From: UBA1425 sp051881715
Lineage (GTDB): Bacteria > Bacillota > Clostridia > Oscillospirales > Acutalibacteraceae
NCBI GenBank assembly: GCA_051881715.1
Contig: JBJEQK010000152.1
Coordinates: 1 to 30,694, forward strand
Direction: 5' to 3'
DNA: 30,694 nucleotides
Every line of letters starts with the position of its first letter. Position 1 is the stretch's first letter. The position numbers and the translations under genes were made by a program. The notes below the pieces were generated by a model. That model made no database searches. It was given only the letters and a program-made list of their open reading frames with translations, and was not told the DNA's origin. Below are positions 15,515-21,745 of the stretch, piece by piece.

Positions 15515-15543
15515 ATTATATGCGCTTTTGGCGCATTTGTCAA
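15515..15543 (-). promoter_or_regulatory. Perfect-consensus sigma-A promoter of the tRNA-Leu/tRNA-Gly unit
   Basis: TTGACA (15543-15538), 17-bp spacer, TATAAT (15520-15515) on the minus strand. The spacer contains the inverted repeat TGCGC/GCGCA around CAAAA. Confidence 0.93.
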
Positions 15544-15625
15544 CTCTCAATTTGCAATTCTATCCAATTTTCATTTGTGGGTGCGATTCGTCAAAATAAC
15601 TATTTTTCATTTTTCCAAAAAGTTA

Positions 15626-15654
15626 TTTACATTGCATTTTTGCTGTGTTATAAT
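15626..15654 (+). promoter_or_regulatory. Sigma-A promoter of the PHP-dockerin gene
   Basis: TTTACA (15626-15631), 17-bp spacer, TATAAT (15649-15654), leaving a leader of about 45 nt before ATG 15706. It is divergent from the tRNA promoter. Confidence 0.85.
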
Positions 15655-15668
15655 ACAAATACTGTTAA

Positions 15669-15691
15669 TTAGGTGTAGTTTGTTCACCTAA
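15669..15691 (+). promoter_or_regulatory. Inverted repeat in the leader of the PHP-dockerin gene
   Basis: TTAGGTG and CACCTAA, 7 bp each with a 9-nt gap, lie between the -10 box and the ribosome-binding site; the right arm touches AAGGAGAG. It could be an operator or an RNA hairpin affecting initiation. Confidence 0.45.
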
Positions 15692-15705
15692 AGGAGAGAT
15701 GAGAT

Positions 15706-17715
15706 ATGCACAAAAACATACAAAAGTTTCTTTGCGCTGCTGCTGCGGCTCTGTGCGTCGGCGCAGCTGGTTTTGGCATCTCATGCGCAAGGGATGCACA
15801 GCTCACTGCGAACGCTTCGACTGTGGAGGACATTGCCGGAACCAAGCGCTTTTTGATCTCCAGCCCCTACAAAGACGTTGATTGGGACACATGGGGGCAC
15901 TATAAAGCGGCAACCCATGTCCATACAGACATCAGCGACGGCAACATCAAGTTCGCACAGCAGATCGAAAACTACTACAGTCTCGGCTACGACTGTCTGT
16001 CCATCACCGACCATGGCACAGTCAATTATGGCTGGGACGCCAGCAAAAGCCGTCACACGATCTTTGCCTATCAGGCATTCACTTACGGTTCTGCAAAAGG
16101 GCTCTCCTCCTCCCGCAACGCGGAGATCACCACCGGTGTCGGCAGAGACGGACGCGGCATGATCGACATCCCTTACGGCATTGAGCTGAACGGTTCCTCT
16201 ACTGCCAAATGTCACATCAACAACTACTTCGCCGATGCCGGCGACGGCGATATGGAGATCAGTGCCTCCGGCGTTTCCGGCTGTGTCACCGCTGTTTCCA
16301 AGAGCCACAAGGCCGGCGGCATCACGCACATCAACCATGTGGGTGAGTTCATGTCCGCCAACGATCAGTCCACCCTCGCCGATTGCAAAGCAAACGTCTA
16401 CACCCAGAGCTTTATTGATGACTTTGCAAACAGCGTTTTCCGTACCTACAGTTCCTGCATCGGCATGGAACTGGTCAACAAAGGCGACGGACGTACCAAG
16501 TGGGACAGATACCTTTACGATGAGCTGCTGAACCGTCTGGCTCCCGAGGGTCGTACCCTTTGGGGCTTCTGCGAGGATGACGCCCACAAGGACGGCGAGC
16601 TTGCCAAAAACATTCAGACTTTCATGATGCCCTCCAATACAGCCGCCAACGTGCGCACCGCCATGGAGACCGGCGCTTTCTTCGCCAGCACGATCAACGC
16701 CAACGAAGATTTGGATCACACCATTTCCCACGCAGACTTCCAAGTGCACAACTATCCCATGGTCAACCGCATCACCACCGATGACGTCCACAGCCAGATC
16801 ACCTTTGAGGTTGTCAACGCCGACAAAGCTGTCCTGATCACCGGCGATTCCATCGGCAACGGCGGCAAGATCATTGATACCGTTACCTGCGACACAACAG
16901 GTTCCGTCATCACCTTTGACCTGAACAAGTACGAAAGCGATATCACCAAGGGTTATGTCCGCGTATACTTCTCCGGCCCTGACGGTTTGACCTATGTCCA
17001 GCCGTTCTATCTGACTGAGTCCAACTACGCCGCCAATGTGCCTGTGACGTTCAACGTCACGCTGAACGGTGTGTCCACTTCGGACTATTCCATCAGCATC
17101 AAGAACTCCAAGAACGTTTTGGTTTCCATGGCTCAGAAAAATATTGCCCTGATCACTTCTCCCGAAACCTACACCTACACCATCACCGCAAACGGCGTAG
17201 CAACCGAGACCGGTTCCTTCGTGATTTCGGACGCCGATTTTGTTGAAAGCAGCTCCTACACGCTGGACATTGCACTCCAGTGCATTCCTGAGCTGGTATT
17301 TGATACGCAGCAGGGTATTCAAGTGGACGCGGACAACGGCTTTTTGACCGGGCTGTCCCTCGGTGAGGACATCACCGATCTCGCTGTTTCCTCCAACTCC
17401 TACGGCACTGTCGAGTTAGTTCCCACCGAAAACGGCTACGGTACCGGCACCAAGATCAATCTGATCTATAACGGCGAAGTGATCGACTCTTACAGCTATG
17501 TCATTTACGGAGACACCGACGGCGACACAAGAGCTGACGCAACGGATTCCGTGCTTTTGGAAGCATTCCTGAATCCCAATGTCCGTTTTGAAATGTCTCC
17601 TGCCGCACTTCGTGCTTCCGATGTCAACAACGATGGCTACTACGACCAAGAGGACGTAAAGCTCCTTCGTCAGATCGGCATGGAGAAAGAATATACGATC
17701 GAACAAAACAGATAA
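15706..17715 (+). CDS. Secreted PHP-domain phosphoesterase-like protein with C-terminal type I dockerin
   Basis: A 669-aa exported protein. Residues 1 to about 37 are a signal peptide (basic MHKNIQK, an Ala-rich core, likely cleavage after TANA). The PHP metal-dependent domain carries THVHTDISDG (His71, His73), SITDHGTVNYGW (Asp102, His103), IPYGIEL, ITHINHVGE and GFCEDDAHKDG, the expected metal ligands. A middle part to about residue 600 is beta-rich and may be Ig-like modules. Residues about 602-658 form two calcium-binding F-hand repeats, GDTDGDTRADATD and ASDVNNDGYYDQED, which is a type I dockerin. PHP proteins hydrolyse phosphoesters; the substrate here is unknown. No cohesin is seen. 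AAGGAGAG lies seven bases before ATG 15706. Confidence 0.87.
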   Translation: MHKNIQKFLCAAAAALCVGAAGFGISCARDAQLTANASTVEDIAGTKRFLISSPYKDVDWDTWGHYKAATHVHTDISDGNIKFAQQIENYYSLGYDCLSITDHGTVNYGWDASKSRHTIFAYQAFTYGSAKGLSSSRNAEITTGVGRDGRGMIDIPYGIELNGSSTAKCHINNYFADAGDGDMEISASGVSGCVTAVSKSHKAGGITHINHVGEFMSANDQSTLADCKANVYTQSFIDDFANSVFRTYSSCIGMELVNKGDGRTKWDRYLYDELLNRLAPEGRTLWGFCEDDAHKDGELAKNIQTFMMPSNTAANVRTAMETGAFFASTINANEDLDHTISHADFQVHNYPMVNRITTDDVHSQITFEVVNADKAVLITGDSIGNGGKIIDTVTCDTTGSVITFDLNKYESDITKGYVRVYFSGPDGLTYVQPFYLTESNYAANVPVTFNVTLNGVSTSDYSISIKNSKNVLVSMAQKNIALITSPETYTYTITANGVATETGSFVISDADFVESSSYTLDIALQCIPELVFDTQQGIQVDADNGFLTGLSLGEDITDLAVSSNSYGTVELVPTENGYGTGTKINLIYNGEVIDSYSYVIYGDTDGDTRADATDSVLLEAFLNPNVRFEMSPAALRASDVNNDGYYDQEDVKLLRQIGMEKEYTIEQNR

Positions 17716-17719
17716 ATAC

Positions 17720-17754
17720 AAAACGGTCTGTTCCTCGTGCAACAGACCGTTTTC
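17720..17754 (+). terminator. Terminator of the PHP-dockerin gene
   Basis: A 12-bp perfect stem (AAACGGTCTGTT with AACAGACCGTTT, 8-nt loop), with a T-tract in the right arm, starts 4 bp after the stop. Only 23 bp separate it from the next ATG. Confidence 0.87.
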
Positions 17755-17777
17755 CATAGATCGGAGTGTCTACCCTT

Positions 17778-18866
17778 ATGCGCTACGCTGTCATTGGCTG
17801 CGGAAGAGTTTCCCCGCATCACATCTCCGCCGCCATAGAGAACAACCTGCAAATCGTCGCACTGTGCGACTTGGATCGGGCGAAACTGCTGGAGAAAAAG
17901 AACGCCTTTTCCCTGTCGGAGGATGTACACCTGTACACCGACTATAAAGAAATGCTTGCCGCGGAAAAGCCGGAGCTGGTCGCCATCGCCACCTCCTCCG
18001 GTGCGCACGCTGCAATTGCCATCGACTGCATCCACGCCGGATGCCATGTGATCATCGAGAAGCCCATTGCGCTCTCCCTTGCCGATGCAGACCGCATCCT
18101 TGCCGCCGAAAAAGAGATGCATGTCAAGGTTTGTACTAATCACCAAAACCGTTTCAACGCCGCCATTCAGCAGATGCGCAACGCCCTGCTCGCAGGCAGG
18201 TTCGGCAAGCTTCTGTACGGCACAACCTCCATTCGCTGGAACCGTGATGAGGCGTATTACAAAAGCGCTGACTGGCGCGGCACATGGGCACAGGATGGCG
18301 GCACACTGATGAACCAGTGCATTCACGCCATTGACCTTTTGCGCTGGATGCTCGGGGATGAGATCACTGAAGTCGTCGGCTTCACGGACAATCTACTGCA
18401 CCCCTATATTGAAGCGGAAGATATCGGTCTCGCCATGCTCAAATTTAAAAATGGCAGCTACGGCATGATCGATGGCACAATCACCGCCTTTGGTGGGGAT
18501 TATGAAGAAACGCTGACGTTATTCGGTCAAAAGGGTCTTGCCAAAGCAGGCGGCAAATGCGTCAACAAAATCGACGAATGGCGTTTTGCAGACGGCACAG
18601 ATACAGAATCCTGTGTGCAAAAAGAATGCGGTGAAAATCCCCCAAACGTCTACGGCTTCGGTCACAAGTCCATCTATACCGATATGCTCGAAGCAATCCG
18701 TGATGATCGCCCGCCCTATGTGGATTCTGCCGCAGGTCGGCGTGCTTTGGAAACGGTTCTGGCCATTTATAAATCCGCCGCCGAAGGAAGACCTGTTCGC
18801 TTGCCTTTAGAAAACTGCTCCACCTTGGATTTTGAGGGTCGATTTGATGAAACCATTCATTCATGA
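17778..18866 (+). CDS. Gfo/Idh/MocA oxidoreductase, WlbA/WbpB-like (UDP-sugar 3-oxidase type)
   Basis: A 362-aa NAD(P) Rossmann enzyme: YAVIGCGRVSPHHISAA at the N-terminus, HVIIEKPIAL with the family Lys, and VCTNHQNRFNAAIQQMR and GGTLMNQCIHAIDLLRWMLGDE in the second domain. Followed by a WlbB-like acetyltransferase, it fits the WlbA/WbpB group, which oxidises C3 of UDP-GlcNAc-uronate on the way to 2,3-diacetamido sugars of surface glycans. The partner aminotransferase and 6-dehydrogenase are not adjacent, so they may be elsewhere or the substrate may differ. ATG 17778 has GGAG 11 bases upstream; a GTG at 17766 is the alternative. A promoter of its own is not apparent. Confidence 0.75.
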   Translation: MRYAVIGCGRVSPHHISAAIENNLQIVALCDLDRAKLLEKKNAFSLSEDVHLYTDYKEMLAAEKPELVAIATSSGAHAAIAIDCIHAGCHVIIEKPIALSLADADRILAAEKEMHVKVCTNHQNRFNAAIQQMRNALLAGRFGKLLYGTTSIRWNRDEAYYKSADWRGTWAQDGGTLMNQCIHAIDLLRWMLGDEITEVVGFTDNLLHPYIEAEDIGLAMLKFKNGSYGMIDGTITAFGGDYEETLTLFGQKGLAKAGGKCVNKIDEWRFADGTDTESCVQKECGENPPNVYGFGHKSIYTDMLEAIRDDRPPYVDSAAGRRALETVLAIYKSAAEGRPVRLPLENCSTLDFEGRFDETIHS

Positions 18867-19398
18867 AAGCAGCTATATTGACGAGAATGTCCGAATCGGT
18901 GAGGACACCAAGATCTGGCACTTCTGCCACGTTCAGAAAAATTCCGTGATCGGAAGCCGATGCACACTCGGGCAAAACGTCAATGTTGCTACCGGTGTAC
19001 AAATCGGAAACGGCGTAAAGATTCAAAACAATGTTTCTGTCTATGAGGGGGTGACCTTGCAGGACGATGTGTTCTGCGGTCCTTCCGTGGTGTTTACCAA
19101 CGATCGGTTTCCGCGAAGCAGTGCACGACCGAGCGAATATGCCAAAACTTTGGTTTGCAAAGGCGCATCCATCGGTGCTAACGCCACCATTGTCTGCGGC
19201 ACGGTGATCGGTGAATATGCCATGATCGCTGCAGGCGCTGTGGTCACAAAAGATGTGCCGCCCCATGCTTTGATGGCGGGCGTCCCCGCAAAACAAATCG
19301 GCTGTGTCTGCAAATGCGGACAACGCCTGACTAAGGATATGCGATGTCCCGTCTGCAACAGAGAGTGGGATTTGCGTATACCACCCAACGAGAGGTGA
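18847..19398 (+). CDS. Left-handed beta-helix N-acetyltransferase, WlbB/WbpD-like, with zinc ribbon
   Basis: A 183-aa hexapeptide-repeat acyltransferase. The left-handed beta-helix runs from ENVRIGEDTKIWHFCHVQKNSVIGSRCTLGQNV to VPPHALMAGVPAKQIG, with VFTNDRFPRS as the active-site loop of WbpD/WlbB-type enzymes that N-acetylate UDP-2-acetamido-3-amino-glucuronate. The tail CKCGQRL..MRCPVCNREWDL looks like a small zinc ribbon, which many members of this group carry. ATG 18847 has GAGGG eight bases upstream; it overlaps the oxidoreductase gene by 20 bp, so translation is coupled. The pair suggests one step set of nucleotide-sugar synthesis for a cell-surface glycan. Confidence 0.85.
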   Translation: MKPFIHESSYIDENVRIGEDTKIWHFCHVQKNSVIGSRCTLGQNVNVATGVQIGNGVKIQNNVSVYEGVTLQDDVFCGPSVVFTNDRFPRSSARPSEYAKTLVCKGASIGANATIVCGTVIGEYAMIAAGAVVTKDVPPHALMAGVPAKQIGCVCKCGQRLTKDMRCPVCNREWDLRIPPNER

Positions 19399-19402
19399 AT
19401 CC

Positions 19403-19576
19403 ATGAAATTCAGCCAAACATCTTTGATCGTCAGTATCGCCGCCGCCATGGTCATCTTCGGGTTGACTGTGTTCCTGATTTTACAGTTCAATTTCTTGGT
19501 GGGTATCCTCTTTGGGGTAGGCGCATTCCTTGTGCTCATTCTGGCTATGATGATCTTCAGTAAAAAGAACAAATGA
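19403..19576 (+). CDS. 57-aa two-helix membrane protein of unknown function
   Basis: Not recognised. The sequence starts MKFSQTSLIVSIAAAMVIFGL and ends KKNK. Two hydrophobic segments (about 8-28 and 30-52) with a short link and a basic tail predict a small inner-membrane hairpin. GAGAGGTG just before the ATG overlaps the acetyltransferase stop, and only 4 bp separate the genes, so it is the third gene of that operon. It could hold or modulate the preceding glycan enzymes at the membrane; this is inference. Confidence 0.72.
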   Translation: MKFSQTSLIVSIAAAMVIFGLTVFLILQFNFLVGILFGVGAFLVLILAMMIFSKKNK

Positions 19577-19682
19577 TGTATGCCGTATTCCGTGACGGAA
19601 TACGGTCAGACTATCGATAAAGGCGCCCGAACGCATACAAGACACTTTAAGAAAAGTCGGAAGCATCGACAGACCATACAAA

Positions 19683-19725
19683 ATACAATCATCGGCACGG
19701 CATCGAGCCGTGCCGATGATTGTAT
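19683..19725. repeat. Perfect 19-bp hairpin inside the structured element, possible terminator
   Basis: The two 19-nt arms pair without a mismatch around the loop ATCGA. On the plus strand a run of seven T follows eight bases after the stem, so it may end transcription from the preceding operon, though the gap is larger than usual. Confidence 0.7.
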
Positions 19726-19801
19726 GCTTGCCGTTTTTTTGTCTCTTCTTTGTACGCCTATCGCCCGAAGAAAACGGCATCGGGCATCCTTTCTCGCCGG
19801 T

Positions 19802-19841
19802 CTGACAGCTTGCCGAAAATACATTTTCGACAAGCTGTCAG
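19802..19841. repeat. 40-nt imperfect hairpin at the right side of the structured element
   Basis: CTGACAGCTTG pairs with CAAGCTGTCAG (11 bp), then a C/A mismatch, then CGAAAA/TTTTCG with a TACA loop. It adjoins the right inverted end of the element. Confidence 0.7.
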
Positions 19842-19912
19842 TATTCTGTCACGGAATACGGTTTTTTTCTTAAAAGTTTCAAAAATATCTTTTCTTTTCC
19901 AAAATAATGTGG

Positions 19913-19942
19913 TATAATGCTTTAAAGCATAATCGCTTTAAA
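19913..19942 (+). promoter_or_regulatory. Extended -10 promoter and palindrome upstream of the acyl-CoA synthetase
   Basis: TATAAT at 19913-19918 is preceded by TG one base earlier; no clear -35 is present. GCTTTAAAGC (19919-19928) is a perfect palindrome directly downstream, and GCTTTAAA recurs at 19935-19942. Their position at the start of transcription suits a repressor site, but the regulator is unknown. Confidence 0.5.
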
Positions 19943-19964
19943 TTGATAAAGTGAGGGATACGCA

Positions 19965-21602
19965 ATGCCTATTGTCGATATTCTGAGAAAAAATGTGGAG
20001 TTGTACGGCAACGATGACGCGCTGATCGAGCTGAACTACGAGGCCGAGGACAAGAAAGCGTGGAGCGAGCTGGAATTAGTCGAACCTGCGCAAAAGTTTG
20101 GCTACCGCAGTGTGATGACCTGGAAACAGTTTGATGACACCGCAAACCGTTTCGCCAACTATTTGCTTTCCATCGGCATCGGAAAAGATGACAAGGTCGC
20201 CATTTTGCTGATGAACTGCCTGGAGTGGCTGCCCGCCTATTTCGGCATCCTAAAAACCGGCGCATGGGCGGTTCCTCTCAACTACCGTATCCCAGCTGAC
20301 GAGATCCAGTACAGCCTTGAAAAATCCGAAGCCAGCGTTCTGCTCTTTGGGGAAAGCTGTATTGAGCGTGTGGAATCCATTCGGGACAATCTCCCCGGTA
20401 TCCGTGAGTACCTCTACACCGGCTCCAACAAGCCGGCGTTTGCCAAGGATTTTACGAGCTCAATTCTGGATTTTGACACGACAGATCCCATGATCCCGCT
20501 GACCGATGATGACTTTGCGGCCATTTACTTTTCCTCCGGCACCACGGGTTTCCCGAAAGCCATCCTGCACAAGCACCAGAGCTTGATGTGCGCTTGCCAA
20601 ACCGAGCAAAAGCATCACGGACAGACCAAGGATGACATTTTCCTGTGCATCCCTCCCCTGTACCATACCGGCGCCAAAATGCACTGGTTCGGTAGCTTTT
20701 TGGTCGGCGGCAAGGCTGTTCTTCTGCGCGGCTCCAAGGCCGAATGGATCCTTCGTGCCGCATCGGAAGAAAAATGCACAATCGTCTGGCTGACGGTTCC
20801 ATGGACGCAGGACGTGCTCTGCCTTTTGGAGGATGAAAACTTTGACAAAAGTCAGTACGATTTCTCCCACTGGCGAATGCTCCATATCGGCGCACAGCCT
20901 GTTCCGCCCAGCCTTGTTGCCCGCTGGCTGAAGATTTTCCCCAACCACCAGTACGACACCAACTACGGCTTGAGCGAATCCATCGGTCCCGGCTGTGTGC
21001 ATCTCGGCGTGGAAAACACCCACAAGGTCGGTGCGATCGGCGTTCCCGGCTACGGCTGGGAGGTCAAGATCGTGGACGAAAACGGGGAAAAAGTCAAGCA
21101 GGGCGATGTGGGCGAGCTTTGCGTCAAGGGTCCCGGCGTGATGACCTGCTACTACCACGACGAGGAAGCCACAAAGGCCGCTTTGAAAGACGGCTGGCTG
21201 TATACCGGCGATGTGGCCATGATGGATCCCGACGGTTTCATCTATCTGGTTGACCGCAAAAAGGATGTTATCATCATGGGTGGTGAAAACATTTATCCCG
21301 TCCAGATCGAGTCCTTCATCATGAAGCATCCTGCTGTCAAATCCGTCGGCGTGATCGGTCAGTTCCATCCTCGCCTGGGTGAAATCCCTGCCGCCATTAT
21401 TGAATTAAAGGAAGGGTTCACCTGCACGGAGGAAGAAATGAACGAATTCTGTCAGGGACTCCCCCGTTTCAAGCGTCCGAAAAAAATCATCTTCGCTCCC
21501 GTGCCCCACAATCCCACCGGCAAAATTGAAAAGCCGAAGCTGCGCGCTATGTACGGCGGCAACCGGCTTGTGGCTTTCCAGAACGAAATCAAAAGCGAAT
21601 AA
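19965..21602 (+). CDS. Acyl-CoA synthetase (AMP-dependent, class I adenylate-forming)
   Basis: A 545-aa ANL-superfamily enzyme that activates a carboxylic acid as acyl-AMP and transfers it to CoA. The motifs run in order: AIYFSSGTTGFPKAILHKH (ATP-binding P-loop), TNYGLSESIGP, GWLYTGDVAMMDPDGFIYLVDRKKDVIIMGGENIYP (hinge and A8), and PTGKIEKPK with the catalytic Lys near the C-terminus. No signal peptide, no transmembrane part. The acid substrate is not predictable, though medium or long-chain fatty or aromatic acids are usual. GAGGG precedes the ATG by eight bases. It is transcribed alone between a promoter after the structured element and a terminator. Confidence 0.92.
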   Translation: MPIVDILRKNVELYGNDDALIELNYEAEDKKAWSELELVEPAQKFGYRSVMTWKQFDDTANRFANYLLSIGIGKDDKVAILLMNCLEWLPAYFGILKTGAWAVPLNYRIPADEIQYSLEKSEASVLLFGESCIERVESIRDNLPGIREYLYTGSNKPAFAKDFTSSILDFDTTDPMIPLTDDDFAAIYFSSGTTGFPKAILHKHQSLMCACQTEQKHHGQTKDDIFLCIPPLYHTGAKMHWFGSFLVGGKAVLLRGSKAEWILRAASEEKCTIVWLTVPWTQDVLCLLEDENFDKSQYDFSHWRMLHIGAQPVPPSLVARWLKIFPNHQYDTNYGLSESIGPGCVHLGVENTHKVGAIGVPGYGWEVKIVDENGEKVKQGDVGELCVKGPGVMTCYYHDEEATKAALKDGWLYTGDVAMMDPDGFIYLVDRKKDVIIMGGENIYPVQIESFIMKHPAVKSVGVIGQFHPRLGEIPAAIIELKEGFTCTEEEMNEFCQGLPRFKRPKKIIFAPVPHNPTGKIEKPKLRAMYGGNRLVAFQNEIKSE

Positions 21603-21606
21603 ATCC

Positions 21607-21643
21607 AACGTGCTGTCCGAAATTTGTGGCAGCACGTTTTCTC
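21607..21643 (+). terminator. Terminator of the acyl-CoA synthetase gene
   Basis: AACGTGCTG pairs with CAGCACGTT (9 bp, 14-nt loop) and is followed by TTCTCT, 4 bp after the stop. Confidence 0.75.
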
Positions 21644-21661
21644 TGCGAGAAGAAATTGTTG

Positions 21662-21690
21662 TTGAAATTTATTCCATGCTGTGTTAATAT
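21662..21690 (+). promoter_or_regulatory. Sigma-A promoter of the GH127-like/SGNH operon
   Basis: TTGAAA (21662-21667), 17-bp spacer, TAATAT (21685-21690). A second TATAAT at 21694-21699 is an alternative -10 with a weak -35. Confidence 0.6.
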
Positions 21691-21745
21691 TTTTATAATC
21701 TTAAAGCAATACACCACAGTGTTGCCTTGAATGTGCGGTGATCGT

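Larger units (their letters stand above)
19583..19861. repeat. 279-bp element with 21-bp inverted ends and internal hairpins (MITE-like)
   Basis: The ends, 19583-19603 and 19841-19861, are inverted copies of each other with 20 of 21 matches (CCGTATTCCGTGAC at the outer edge). The left end is also itself a hairpin of CCGTATTCCG/CGGAATACGG around TGA. Inside lie a perfect 19-bp stem (19683-19701 with 19707-19725, 5-nt loop), a GCCCGA/TCGGGC hairpin (19763-19785) and a long hairpin at 19802-19841. No coding sequence is supported and no clear target-site duplication is seen. It could be a miniature transposon, a structured RNA, or a repeat acting as terminator. Confidence 0.7.

Noticed and set aside
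15781..17322. A 513-residue open frame on the minus strand in the PHP-dockerin gene
   Set aside because: Antisense frame of a gene with signal peptide, PHP motifs and dockerin; no ribosome-binding site or promoter for it.
19583..19861. CRISPR array or integron attC
   Set aside because: The repeats are inverted, not direct with regular spacers, and no cas or integrase gene is near.
19580..19873. Small open frames over the structured element
   Set aside because: They come from hairpin repeats and have no ribosome-binding site; the translation is low-complexity and unlike any family.
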